Shown: one piece after another, positions 19,311-31,757 of the stretch | Layout: each line of letters opens with the position of its first letter | Position numbering within the stretch: position 1 is the first letter of the stretch | Assembly (NCBI RefSeq): GCF_001051995.2 | Contig: NZ_CP014646.1 | Span: 3,348,001 to 3,412,000 of the forward strand | Reading direction: 5' to 3' | Length of the DNA stretch: 64,000 nucleotides | Source of the DNA: Thauera humireducens | Lineage (GTDB): Bacteria; Pseudomonadota; Gammaproteobacteria; Burkholderiales; Rhodocyclaceae | The notes under the pieces: generated by a model | The model's database searches: none | Told to the model about the DNA's origin: nothing | The model's input: the letters and a program-made list of their open reading frames with translations, nothing else | Position numbers and translations under genes: made by a program

Positions 19311-21452
19311 ATGCTGTCTGCCCGATCGATCCCGCGCCTGCGCACCAGCCTGCTCGCCAGCACCCGTGTCGACCGTGCCCGCGTGCTCGACACGCTGGTC
19401 AACAACCTCGATGGCATGGCCTATCGCTGCCACCTCGACCGCGACTGGACGATGGTCTTCGTCAGCCAGGGCTGCCTCGCTCTGACCGGCTATCCGGCCG
19501 ACGTGCTGGTGGGGGCGAACGCCTTGTCTTGGGAGGCCGTCACCGACCCGTCCGACCGCCAGCGGGTGCGCGGCGAGATCGAAGCCGCGGTGCGCAGCGC
19601 CCGCCGCTTTGCCGTCGAATACCGTATCCGCACGCGCGAGGGCGACACCAAGTGGGTGCTCGAGCGCGGCATCCCGGTGCCGGACGAGCGCGGCTGCATC
19701 GTCATCGAGGGCTTCGTGGAGGACATCACCGAGCATCGCGCGATGGTGGCCGCGCTCGAGCATGCCGAGCTGCGCTACCGCCACATCTTCGAACACGCCT
19801 CGGAGGGCATCTTCCAGACCACGCCGGAAGGTCGCTACCTCGCCGCCAACCCGGCGCTGGCAAAGCTCTACGGCTATGCGGGTCCGGACGAGCTGATCGC
19901 CGACCTGGCCGAGCTCGACCGCCGGCTGTACGTCGAGCCCGGCCGGCGGGCCGCCTTCCGCCGGCTGATGGAGACGCACGGCGAGGTGCGCAACTTCGAG
20001 TCCGAGGTCTACCGCCGCGACGGCTCGCGCATCTGGATCTCGGAGAACGCGCACATCGTGCGCGGCAGCGACGGCCGCCTGATCTGCTACGAGGGCACGG
20101 TGCAGGACGTCTCCGAGCGTCGCCACTACGAGGCCCAGCTCGAGCGCCAGGCCAACCGCGACCAGCTCACCGGACTGCCCAACCGCAACCTGCTGCGCGA
20201 CCGCATCGAACAGGGCATCGCCCGCGCGGCGCGGCGCGGCTGCATGCTGGCGCTGGTGTTCATCGACCTCGACGGCTTCAAGTTCATCAACGACAGCCTC
20301 GGCCACGCGGCCGGCGACGAGCTGCTGGTCGAGATCGCCGGCCGGCTCAATGCCAGCATCCGCAGCTCGGACACCGTGGGGCGGCTGGGCGGCGACGAAT
20401 TCGTGCTGGTGCTGAACGACCATGAGCAGCTGGGCAGCGTGATTTCCACTCTCGAGCGCGTGCTGCAGGACATCGGCCGTCCGGCCGCGCTCGCCGGGCG
20501 CGAGCTGCAGGTGGGGGCGAGCCTGGGCGTGGCGATGTACCCCGACGACGGCGACGACGCCGACAGCCTGCTCAAGCATGCCGACGTGGCCATGTACGCG
20601 GCCAAGAGCCGCGGCCGCAACAACTTCCAGTTCTTCACCCGAGCCCTCAACAGCGTCGCCGAGGAGCGCCTGACGCTGGAGGCAGCGATGCGCGTGGCGA
20701 TCGAGCGCGACGAGTTCGAGGTGCACTACCAGCCCAAGCTCGACCACCGCCGCCGCATCGTGGGCATGGAGGCGCTGGCGCGCTGGTTCCACCCCGTACT
20801 GGGCGACATCCGTCCGGACCGCTTCATCCCGATTGCCGAGGAATGCGGGCTGATTCTGCCGCTGACGACCTGCATCCTACGCCGTGCCTTCGCCGCTGCG
20901 CGCCGCTGGAACCAGGGTCGCGACCAGCCGCTGCGCCTGGCGGTGAATCTGTCGCCGCGCCTGTTCCTGAGCCGGGACATCGTCGCTCATGTATCCGGCC
21001 TGTTGTGCGATGCGGGGCTGCCGGCCTCGCAGGTCGAGCTGGAGGTGACGGAAACGGTCTTCCTCGGCGACGACGAGCTGGCCGTCGGGATCTTCCGTGC
21101 GTTCAAGGCGCTTGGCCTCAGCCTGGCGATGGACGACTTCGGCACGGGCTACTCGTCGCTCAGCTACCTGCGCCGCTTCCCGCTCGACACCATCAAGATC
21201 GACCGCTCGCTGGTCGTCGGCATCGAGCAGCAGGACGAGATGGCGATGATCGCGCGCGCAGTGATCTCGCTAGGTCAGAGCCTGCGCAAGACGGTGGTCG
21301 CGGAAGGCGTCGAGAACCCGGCGCAGTTCGACTTCCTGCGCTTTCAGGGCTGCGACGAGTTCCAGGGTTACCTGTTCTCGCGCCCGCTGCCCGAGGCCGG
21401 CTTCGCGCGTCTGCTGGAAGCAGGCGGCGTCATCGCGGCCCGGGGCGACTGA
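19311..21452 (+). CDS. PAS-PAS-GGDEF-EAL protein (c-di-GMP synthase/phosphodiesterase)
   Basis: 713 residues, soluble, no membrane segment. Two PAS domains (about 25-150 and 155-275) with PAC-like ends (VEDITEHRA, VQDVSERRH) are followed by a GGDEF domain (about 285-445). Its active motif GGDEF is near 359-363 and the inhibitory I-site RSSD sits five residues before it. The EAL domain (about 455-705) starts with EAL at 487-489 and keeps the metal and catalytic residues in EVTET, DDFGTGYSSL and KIDRSL. Both activities appear possible; which dominates cannot be read from sequence. It is divergent from the binding-protein/kinase/HD-GYP operon across a 274-base gap, so the locus may hold both making and breaking of c-di-GMP under related control. 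The ATG at 19311 lacks a strong ribosome site. Confidence 0.92.
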   Translation: MLSARSIPRLRTSLLASTRVDRARVLDTLVNNLDGMAYRCHLDRDWTMVFVSQGCLALTGYPADVLVGANALSWEAVTDPSDRQRVRGEIEAAVRSARRFAVEYRIRTREGDTKWVLERGIPVPDERGCIVIEGFVEDITEHRAMVAALEHAELRYRHIFEHASEGIFQTTPEGRYLAANPALAKLYGYAGPDELIADLAELDRRLYVEPGRRAAFRRLMETHGEVRNFESEVYRRDGSRIWISENAHIVRGSDGRLICYEGTVQDVSERRHYEAQLERQANRDQLTGLPNRNLLRDRIEQGIARAARRGCMLALVFIDLDGFKFINDSLGHAAGDELLVEIAGRLNASIRSSDTVGRLGGDEFVLVLNDHEQLGSVISTLERVLQDIGRPAALAGRELQVGASLGVAMYPDDGDDADSLLKHADVAMYAAKSRGRNNFQFFTRALNSVAEERLTLEAAMRVAIERDEFEVHYQPKLDHRRRIVGMEALARWFHPVLGDIRPDRFIPIAEECGLILPLTTCILRRAFAAARRWNQGRDQPLRLAVNLSPRLFLSRDIVAHVSGLLCDAGLPASQVELEVTETVFLGDDELAVGIFRAFKALGLSLAMDDFGTGYSSLSYLRRFPLDTIKIDRSLVVGIEQQDEMAMIARAVISLGQSLRKTVVAEGVENPAQFDFLRFQGCDEFQGYLFSRPLPEAGFARLLEAGGVIAARGD

Positions 21453-21463
21453 GCGGCCGGCGG

Positions 21464-22513
21464 CTACAGGAACAGGCCGGCGACATCGACCGTCTCGCGC
21501 CGGCCGATGGCGTTGCGGTGCCGGCCCAGCCAGGCATCGGCCGCGGCGCGGCCGAATGCGTGCAACTGGCCGAGGAAGGCGCTGGTGGCGTTGAGCCTGC
21601 TGGCGCCATGGATGTCCTCGAGTTCGCGCGCCTCGATCAGGTGGAAGCGCTGCTGCAGCAGCTTGCGCTCGAAGCGCCCCCGCGGCCAGAACGAGGACGT
21701 CTCGCGGATATGGCGCCGGGCGTGCGCGATCATGCGCATCTCGCGCAGGAAGGTGGTGGAGAAGCCCAGCTCCATGCTGCGTGCGGCGATGTCGTCGGCA
21801 CTGCGTGGTGCGTTCTCGCGCTGCAGCGGGTTCAGCAGCACCAGCAGGATGTCGGGCGTGCTGCACGCGTACAGCAGCGGGTAGATCGCCGGGTTGGCGG
21901 TGAAGCCGCCGTCCCAGTAGAACTCGCCGTCGATCTCCACCGCGTGGTGCAGCGTCGGCAGGCAGGCCGACGCCAGCAGCGCGGCCTCGCTGAGTTCGGC
22001 AGTGTGGAACAGGCGTACCTTGCCCGTGCGCACTGCGGTGGCGGCGATGAACAGCTTCAGCGGACAGTCATGCCGCAGGCGCTCGAAGTCGAACTGGGCG
22101 CGGACGACGTCACGCAGCGGATTGAGCTCGAAGGGATTGAACTGGTAAGGCGAGAACATGCGCGTGAGGCCGACCAGCATGTTCATCGGTGCGGGCAGGG
22201 CGCCGTCGTTGGCCGGATTGAGCGTGTGCAGCAGCTCGAGATGGAAGGGCACGCTGTCGCCCACCGCATGCCAGAAGCGGGCCAGGGCTGCGCGCGCGCC
22301 TTCGGCGCCGCCCTCGGTCCAGCCCTGGGCGAGGGCAACGGCGTTCATCGCCCCGGCGCTGGTGCCGCTGATGCCCTCGAGGTCCAGCCCGGCCTCGAGC
22401 AGGCGATCGAGCACGCCCCAGGTGTAGGCGCCATGCGCGCCACCGCCCTGCAGCGCGAGGCTGAGCAGGGGGCGGGGCGGGCTGACGCGCTTCGGCCATG
22501 GCAGTTTCGGCAT
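21464..22513 (-). CDS. Patatin-like phospholipase
   Basis: 349 residues from ATG 22513, which is preceded by GGAGGA eight bases upstream; a longer frame to 22591 is less likely. It has the patatin Ser-Asp dyad: oxyanion loop GGGAHGAY (23-30), nucleophile elbow GTSAG with Ser52, and the catalytic Asp201 in DGGF. No signal peptide is visible, so it probably acts in the cytoplasm or at the inner membrane face as a lipid acyl hydrolase. It belongs to the bacterial group often found near polyhydroxyalkanoate or lipid genes, but here it simply converges on the GGDEF-EAL gene 11 bases away. Substrate unknown. Confidence 0.9.
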   Translation of the reverse strand: MPKLPWPKRVSPPRPLLSLALQGGGAHGAYTWGVLDRLLEAGLDLEGISGTSAGAMNAVALAQGWTEGGAEGARAALARFWHAVGDSVPFHLELLHTLNPANDGALPAPMNMLVGLTRMFSPYQFNPFELNPLRDVVRAQFDFERLRHDCPLKLFIAATAVRTGKVRLFHTAELSEAALLASACLPTLHHAVEIDGEFYWDGGFTANPAIYPLLYACSTPDILLVLLNPLQRENAPRSADDIAARSMELGFSTTFLREMRMIAHARRHIRETSSFWPRGRFERKLLQQRFHLIEARELEDIHGASRLNATSAFLGQLHAFGRAAADAWLGRHRNAIGRRETVDVAGLFL

Positions 22514-22687
22514 CGCAGGATCCTCCGCATCGAGGCGCGGCGCAGGGGCGGACGGCACGGGCTGCGCCGGCCGGTTTGTTGCGCCGCACAATGCGAAGTA
22601 TCACGCGACTTCCATTGCAGCTTCAAGCAGGACCCTGCGTCGGGTGCCGCGTCGGCGAAGCCGGATGGCACACCGACGCAGGCGGGC

Positions 22688-22855
22688 TCAGCGCCCCGAG
22701 CAGTGTCCGCCGGAGGCCGCCTGGCCGCTGCCGAGCGCGATCGGGGGCGGTTCCACGCGCACGCCGCCGGTGCTGGCGGTGTCCATCGCGACCAGGGCCA
22801 GCACCAGCAGCCAGAACACGGCGGTGGCGAGGCGGAAGAGCTTCTTGTTGTCCAT
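22688..22855 (-). CDS. 55-residue single-pass membrane peptide downstream of the TsuA-like transporter
   Basis: A small gene with a strong ribosome site (GAGGAG seven bases ahead of ATG 22855), starting nine bases after the stop of the YeeE/YedE-type transporter. The peptide begins MDNKKLFRLATAVF, has one hydrophobic helix (about 10-24, ATAVFWLLVLALVAM) and a short periplasmic or cytoplasmic tail ending SGGHCSGR with a lone cysteine. Position, spacing and translation signal all argue that it is a real third gene of the sulfurtransferase/thiosulfate-transporter operon. I do not recognise a family. A role as a small partner or thiol carrier of the transporter is only a guess from the His-Cys tail. 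Confidence 0.6.
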   Translation of the reverse strand: MDNKKLFRLATAVFWLLVLALVAMDTASTGGVRVEPPPIALGSGQAASGGHCSGR

Positions 22856-22864
22856 GTCGTCTCC

Positions 22865-24049
22865 TCAGCCGCTGACGCGCTGGCGAATGCGCACGCCGAG
22901 AACCGAGCCCGCGAATGCGAGCGCGAACCACACCCAGCCATGCAGGCTGGCCGAGGCGATGCCGCCGAGGTAGGCGCCGACGTTGCAGCCGAAGGCCATG
23001 CGCGAGCTGTAGCCCATCACCAGGCCGGCGACGCAGGCAGCGATCAGGCGGCGCGAGGACGGGATCTTGAAGTCCGCGGGACCGTTCCAGCGCGAGGCGG
23101 CCAGGGCGCCGTAGATCAGGCCGAGGTTGGTCACCGAGGTCACATCGGCCAGCAGCGGTTCCGCCAGGCGCACCGCATGCGGATCGACGCCCCAGAACGG
23201 GTCGCCGACGGCGCTCCAGCCCAGCGCGGTGGCGATCTTCGCGCCCCACACGCCGATGCCGTAGACGATGCCCCAGGGCTGCCCGGCGACGATCAGGTGC
23301 AGGCCGTACAGGGCCGCCAGCAGCAGCGCGCCCAGCCACCAGCGCCGGGACCAGCCGGTCGCCGTGCGTGGAGTCTCGGCGACCGGGGCGGCAACGAAGC
23401 TCGCAGTGGCCGCCCGCGCCGATTGCAAGGCCGCCGCCTGCACCGAGGAGGACACGCGGGAGGACGCGCGCGGCGCGGCGCGGCCAGCCAGCCAGGCGAC
23501 CAGGCCGCAGGCGAGGACCGTGATCGCCAGCGCGACCGGCCAGCCGAACGCCAGCAGGTCGACCGCCGGCAGGCCGCCGAGGGCGATCCAGCCCGGCTGG
23601 TGCGAGGCACCGACGAAGCTGCCCAGGGCGAAGGTCGGCAGCACGGCGAAGGACAGCGGCGCACCGGCGCCGGCCTTGTACAGCGTGCCCGAACCGCAGC
23701 CATCGGCCAGCTGCATCGCCGCGCCGAACAGGAAGGCGCCCAGCACCAGGCTGATCGTCAGCGGCGCCACCGCACCGACCAGTTCGCCACCGCTGCCGGC
23801 GATCAGCGGCAGGCTGACCGCAGCGGCGAGCACCATCAGCAGCATCTGCGCCCACAGGCCCTGCGGGTCGCGACGCTCGATGAAGTCGCGCCAGCCGGTG
23901 GTGAAGCCGAAGCGCGCGCCCTGCAGCACGGCGCCGAAGCCGATGCCGAGCAGCGCCAGCAGGCCCTGGCGCACGCCGGCGGCAAGCATCACCGCCAGCA
24001 CGCCGGCCAGTCCGCCGACGACGAGGAACAAACGGGTAAACCAGCGCAT
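22865..24049 (-). CDS. YeeE/YedE (TsuA-like) thiosulfate/sulfur transporter
   Basis: 394 residues, polytopic, with two related halves as in TsuA. The conserved cysteines that hand sulfur through the TsuA pore are present in LADGCGSGTLYKAG (near 117) and in AFGCNVGAYLGGIASAS (near 358). A charged, less hydrophobic loop (about 198-233) separates the halves. It begins 22 bases after the stop of a periplasmic rhodanese-type sulfurtransferase and is followed by a 55-residue membrane peptide. The operon layout fits uptake or relay of thiosulfate or a thiol-bound sulfur atom from periplasm to cytoplasm. The exact substrate is inferred from the family. Confidence 0.87.
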   Translation of the reverse strand: MRWFTRLFLVVGGLAGVLAVMLAAGVRQGLLALLGIGFGAVLQGARFGFTTGWRDFIERRDPQGLWAQMLLMVLAAAVSLPLIAGSGGELVGAVAPLTISLVLGAFLFGAAMQLADGCGSGTLYKAGAGAPLSFAVLPTFALGSFVGASHQPGWIALGGLPAVDLLAFGWPVALAITVLACGLVAWLAGRAAPRASSRVSSSVQAAALQSARAATASFVAAPVAETPRTATGWSRRWWLGALLLAALYGLHLIVAGQPWGIVYGIGVWGAKIATALGWSAVGDPFWGVDPHAVRLAEPLLADVTSVTNLGLIYGALAASRWNGPADFKIPSSRRLIAACVAGLVMGYSSRMAFGCNVGAYLGGIASASLHGWVWFALAFAGSVLGVRIRQRVSG

Positions 24050-24071
24050 TGGAACCGTCCCGACCCGTGGC

Positions 24072-25061
24072 TTACTCGAAAGCGCGCTTGATGTCCTGCA
24101 CCAGCGCGGACACGCGCGAGGGCTGGTTCTGCATCGGCAGTTCGGCCTTGCTCCACTCCACCATCGACGCCGGGTAGAGCTTCACCGCGGTGTTGCCGGC
24201 GATCTCGGACATCACGAACCAGTTGGTGGCAGCCCAGTGGCCGGTGTTGCAGAAGGACACCGCCGGGCCGGCTGCCGCGCCCGACTGCGCGACCAGCGAC
24301 TTCAGCTCCGCCGCGGGCTTCAGCGTCGTACCGCCCTTGACGAAGAACTGGGCGTTGTCGAAGGACTGTGCGCCGGGCAGGGTGCCGTAGCGGGCGGCCG
24401 CATCGGCGCGGGCCTCGCCGGTGTAGAAGCGGGCCGGGCGGGCGTCGACGAGCAGGGGGGCCGAGGACGACTGCACGGCCGCCGCCAGTTCCTGGCTGGA
24501 CACGATCTGCGTCTCGTCATAGCGATAGGTGAACTGGCTGGGCGCGACCGTGGGTACGGCCTTGTCGAGGGCGCCGCCGCGGGTCTGCCACAGCTTGGTG
24601 CCACCGTCGAGGATGGACAGGCGGCTCAGTCCGCCGACCTTCAGCGTCCAGTACACCCGGGCCGCTGCGCCGAAATCGGTGTGGTCGGCGCCGCCATGCA
24701 CCACGATCACGTGGGTGTTCCGGTCGATGCCTGCCTTGCGCAGCACTTCGGTGAGTGCGGCTTCGGGCACGAGCTGGCCGGCGTTGTCCTTCGGCCCGCG
24801 GAACTTGCCGTAGGGCGTGTTGATCGCGCCGGGGATGTGGCCCTCGGCGTAGTCCTTGTCGCTGCGGATGTCGAGGATGCGCACGTCCGGCTGGCCGAGC
24901 AGCGGTTTCAGGTCGGCGGGCGTCAGCAGCGGGGCGGGGAGGGCCACGGCGGGTTGCGCCTGGGTGGCACCCGGCGCGGGAAGAGTGTTCGCAGACACCG
25001 GCAGGGCCAGGGAAAGACCGCCAGCGGCGATCGTCAGCGAGAGCAGGAGCTTGTTGAGCAT
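24072..25061 (-). CDS. Periplasmic two-domain rhodanese-family sulfurtransferase
   Basis: 329 residues from ATG 25061 (GGAGAA upstream). A cleavable signal peptide is visible (MLNKLLLSLTIAAGGL to about Ala24). Two rhodanese domains follow: the N-terminal one (about 45-165) lacks a catalytic cysteine and shows VHGGADHT at that place. The C-terminal one (about 185-315) has the active-site loop CNTGHWA with Cys271. That arrangement is the usual one for thiosulfate or 3-mercaptopyruvate sulfurtransferases. It is the first gene of an operon with a TsuA-like transporter and a small membrane peptide, so it probably prepares or accepts sulfane sulfur in the periplasm. Confidence 0.88.
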   Translation of the reverse strand: MLNKLLLSLTIAAGGLSLALPVSANTLPAPGATQAQPAVALPAPLLTPADLKPLLGQPDVRILDIRSDKDYAEGHIPGAINTPYGKFRGPKDNAGQLVPEAALTEVLRKAGIDRNTHVIVVHGGADHTDFGAAARVYWTLKVGGLSRLSILDGGTKLWQTRGGALDKAVPTVAPSQFTYRYDETQIVSSQELAAAVQSSSAPLLVDARPARFYTGEARADAAARYGTLPGAQSFDNAQFFVKGGTTLKPAAELKSLVAQSGAAAGPAVSFCNTGHWAATNWFVMSEIAGNTAVKLYPASMVEWSKAELPMQNQPSRVSALVQDIKRAFE

Positions 25062-25297
25062 GGCGTATTCTCCGTTCGGTCGTGCAGGGGTGCCCCCCGT
25101 CCGGGGGCCGCCGGGGCTTGTCGGCGCCCCTTGAAGTCGTGGAGGCGCAGGATACGGTGAGACGCCAACAGGCAGAATAGGGGTTGAGGAAGGTCCATAG
25201 ATCCATTGGTTATTTGAGCGGCCCGAATGCGTCCTGTGATGAACTCGCTGGCGCAAGTCGGTTCTGACCCGGGTTGCTCACTCTCGCTGGCTGTCCC

Positions 25298-26071
25298 ATG
25301 AAACGCTCGAACCTGCTTGCGCTCGGCTTTGCCGCGATGCTGACCCTGTCCTTCGGCCTGAGCCTGGCGGACGACCCGCGCGCGTCGGTTTCCGCCGGCG
25401 AGCGCAGCTGGCGCACGGCGCCACGCCATTCGGCAGGCATCGCGCCCGATCCGGTCGCTCACGCGGGACAGGCGATCGTGCAGGTGTATGCGGCGCCGAC
25501 CTACGGCTGGCGGGGGTATTTCGCCGTGCATCCGTGGATCATCTACAAGCGCAGCGGCGAGACCGCCTACACGCGCTACGAGGTCGTCGGCTGGGGCGGC
25601 ACGAATGTCGTGCGTCGCAACCACGCGATTGCCGATGGGCTCTGGTACGGCGCGATGCCGGCCGTGCTCGTGGATCACCGCGGCGAGTCCGCGCAGTCCA
25701 TGATCGACGACATCGAAGCCGCGATCGGGCGCTACCCGTACGTGAACGAGTACCGCAGCTATCCCGGCCCCAACAGCAATACCTTCCTGGCCCATATCGG
25801 ACGGGAGGTTCCGGCGCTTGCGCTCGACATGCCGGCAAATGCGATCGGCAAGGATTATCGTCCGGTCAGCCAGCCGCTAGGCCTGTCCCCGTCGGGCGCG
25901 GGTGTCCAGGTGTCCCTGCTCGGGCTGCTGGGGCTGACGGTCGGACTGGAGGAGGGGGTCGAGTTCAATATCCTCGGTCTCAATTTCGGCATCGACCTGA
26001 ACCGTCCCGGACTGCGCCTGCCGGCGATCGGACGCCTGGGGATGGACGACGTGTCCGTCTCGGGCGTGTGA
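25298..26071 (+). CDS. DUF3750-family secreted protein
   Basis: 257 residues from ATG 25298. A hydrophobic start (LLALGFAAMLTLSFGLSLA) looks like a signal peptide. The central part matches the DUF3750 pattern: QVYAAPTYGWRGYFAVHPW, YEVVGWGG, and the glycine/proline stretch YRSYPGPNSNTF, with several histidines and aromatic residues conserved in the family. The C-terminal 60 residues are glycine/leucine-rich (LLGLLGLTVGLEEG) and may sit on or in a membrane. The function of DUF3750 is not established. It is divergent from the rhodanese gene and precedes a secreted SGNH hydrolase by 45 bases, so both probably act in the envelope. Confidence 0.82.
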   Translation: MKRSNLLALGFAAMLTLSFGLSLADDPRASVSAGERSWRTAPRHSAGIAPDPVAHAGQAIVQVYAAPTYGWRGYFAVHPWIIYKRSGETAYTRYEVVGWGGTNVVRRNHAIADGLWYGAMPAVLVDHRGESAQSMIDDIEAAIGRYPYVNEYRSYPGPNSNTFLAHIGREVPALALDMPANAIGKDYRPVSQPLGLSPSGAGVQVSLLGLLGLTVGLEEGVEFNILGLNFGIDLNRPGLRLPAIGRLGMDDVSVSGV

Positions 26072-26116
26072 CCGCTTGAGTGGGCCGCGCTGAATGATCG
26101 GGAGACGAGACGGAAC

Positions 26117-26749
26117 ATGAAACGACGGGTTTTTCTGAGCGGACTGCTGGGCGCTGCGCTGCTTGCCGGCTGTGGTCGTGATCTGCCGCGCCTGGCCGCG
26201 CTGCCGGCCGAGTCGGTCGTGCTGGCGTTCGGCGACAGTGTGACGTACGGAACGGGCGCCTCGGAGGGCGAGGACTGGCCGAGCCTCCTGGCGGACCTGA
26301 CCGGCTGGGACATCGTCAATGCCGGCATCCCGGGGGATACGGCGCTCGCAGGGCAGCACCGTTTGCCCGCCCTGCTGGAGGAGTATTCGCCTGCGCTGGT
26401 GGTCGTCGAGATCGGTGGCAACGATTTCCTGCGCCGTCGCGCGCAGGTCGAGGTCAAGGAAGACCTGCGCAGGATCGTGCGCATGGCCCGGGACAGCGGA
26501 GCGCAGGTCGCCCTGGTCGGCGTGCCCGAACTGTCGCTGTTGAGTGCCGTGGCGGGCCGGCCCTCCGATGCGCCGATCTACGCCGAACTCGCCGAGGAAG
26601 AAGGCGTGCCGCTGGTGCCGGACGTGTTCTCCGACATCCTCGGCCGGCCGGAGTTGTGCGCCGACAGGATCCATCCGAACGCGGCAGGGTACGCGCGGAT
26701 GGCTGCCGGCATCCATGCGCGCCTGCGGGAGCTGGGCCTGGCAGGCTGA
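26117..26749 (+). CDS. SGNH/GDSL-type esterase, lipoprotein
   Basis: 210 residues with a lipobox (LLAGC, Cys19), so exported and lipid-anchored. SGNH blocks are clear: block I FGDSVTYG with nucleophile Ser41, block II Gly in NAGIPGD, block III GGND (100-103) and block V DRIHPN (Asp183, His186). It resembles TesA/EstA arylesterases that hydrolyse esters or thioesters of short-chain acids. It lies 45 bases after a DUF3750 gene on the same strand and is likely cotranscribed with it. The natural substrate in the periplasm is unknown. Confidence 0.9.
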   Translation: MKRRVFLSGLLGAALLAGCGRDLPRLAALPAESVVLAFGDSVTYGTGASEGEDWPSLLADLTGWDIVNAGIPGDTALAGQHRLPALLEEYSPALVVVEIGGNDFLRRRAQVEVKEDLRRIVRMARDSGAQVALVGVPELSLLSAVAGRPSDAPIYAELAEEEGVPLVPDVFSDILGRPELCADRIHPNAAGYARMAAGIHARLRELGLAG

Positions 26750-26812
26750 GGCCCGGCGGTGTGCGTCGGCCGGCGGCTCGGGGCGCCCTCTGCCCCGACG
26801 TCCGCCGCGATC

Positions 26813-27715
26813 TCAGCCTTTCTCGCCTTTCGCCGCCAGGTAGATGCCCACCAGCAGCAGGCTGAAGCCGACGAACTGCAGCGGCGCGAAGCCCTCGCCG
26901 AAGATGATGAAGGCCATCAGCGCGCTGCCCACCGGCTCGCCCAGCGTGACCACCGCGACGAAGGTCGCCGACACATAGCGCAGCGACCAGTTGTAGGCGG
27001 TGTGGCCGAGCAGTTGCGGGCCGAGCGCCATTGCCAGCAGCACCAGCCAGGCGGTGTTCGACAGGGTGAAGAGTTCCACGCCGCCCGCGCCGCTGGCGGC
27101 GAACAGGAACAGCGCTGCCGCGCCGTAGGCCAGCCAGATGTAGGCCGGCAGCCCCAGCCCGGCACGCAGCCGGCGGCCGATCAGCAGGTAGGCGGAGAAG
27201 CACCAGCTGCCGATCAGCGCCAGCAGGTTGCCGAGCATCGGGTTGCTGCCTGCGCCGACGGTCTGGCTGTCGCTCCAGAAGATGAACAGGCTGCCGGCGA
27301 AGGACAGCGCGATGCCGCCGATCATCATCTTCGTCGGTGTCTCGCGGAAGATCAGGAAGGAGGCCAGCCCGATCCACAGCGGGTTGGTCGTCACCAGCGC
27401 GGTGCTGGAGGCGACCGAGGTGTATTCCAGCGAGCTGATCCAGGTGGCGAAATGCAGCGCGAGGAAGAAGCCCGCCGCCAGCGCCATGCCAATCTGCCGC
27501 CGGGTGAGGCGGGCAAGTTCGTGGCGCGACTGCAGGAAGGCGACCGGGGTGATGATCAGCGCGGCGAAGCCGAGCCGCCAGGTCGCCACCGCGAGCGAAC
27601 TGACGCCCTCGGCCTGGGCGAGGCGGGCGAAGATGGCGCCGAAGGAAATCGCGGTGAGACCGATACCGAGGACGACGAAGGGGAGCCAGCGGGCAGGTTG
27701 AGTTGTCTGGGACAT
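26813..27715 (-). CDS. EamA-family (DMT) transporter
   Basis: 300 residues from ATG 27715. Ten hydrophobic helices in two EamA repeats are visible, with the second repeat around GNLLALIGSWCFSAYLLIGRRL and a final LLLVGIYLAAKG. Family members export amino acids, nucleosides or other metabolites by proton exchange; substrate cannot be deduced. The gene stands alone, converging on the SGNH hydrolase gene and lying downstream of the liv operon on the same strand with a 94-base gap to the end of livF. Confidence 0.88.
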   Translation of the reverse strand: MSQTTQPARWLPFVVLGIGLTAISFGAIFARLAQAEGVSSLAVATWRLGFAALIITPVAFLQSRHELARLTRRQIGMALAAGFFLALHFATWISSLEYTSVASSTALVTTNPLWIGLASFLIFRETPTKMMIGGIALSFAGSLFIFWSDSQTVGAGSNPMLGNLLALIGSWCFSAYLLIGRRLRAGLGLPAYIWLAYGAAALFLFAASGAGGVELFTLSNTAWLVLLAMALGPQLLGHTAYNWSLRYVSATFVAVVTLGEPVGSALMAFIIFGEGFAPLQFVGFSLLLVGIYLAAKGEKG

Positions 27716-27809
27716 CAAGCGGGAGTCGATCAGGTTGTTGTCGGTGCGGATTCGGAGGGGCGCGGCTTCGATCCGACCGGGTGGCGCCTTGGCAGTTGCC
27801 GATTATCGC

Positions 27810-31595
<3,786 letters not shown>

Positions 31596-31694
31596 GATGT
31601 CTCCCGTGGTGGCACGGTTGTTCCTCGCGTTGCGCAGGCGGGTGGGCGAGAGCAGGGCGCGAGCGTGCCGTCTTGTCGTTGGTTCCGGACTGTG

Positions 31695-31743
31695 CCGCCC
31701 GCTTCGTGGGCGGGCGGACAGGGAGGCCCCGGGCGGGCCGGGG
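31695..31743 (-). terminator. Two hairpins between livK and livH (attenuator-like)
   Basis: 31695-31717 has a perfect 8-base stem CCGCCCGC/GCGGGCGG with a 7-base loop. 31727-31743 has a 6-base stem CCCCGG/CCGGGG with a 5-base loop. No U-run follows, so full intrinsic termination is doubtful. Such hairpins often protect the binding-protein transcript or reduce read-through into the permease genes, giving more LivK than membrane subunits. Confidence 0.5.
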
Positions 31744-31757
31744 CGGGTGAGGTGTGA

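Noticed and set aside
20843..24091. 1082-codon plus-strand frame over the lipase and sulfur operon
   Set aside because: No motif in the translation, and four well-supported genes lie there in other frames.
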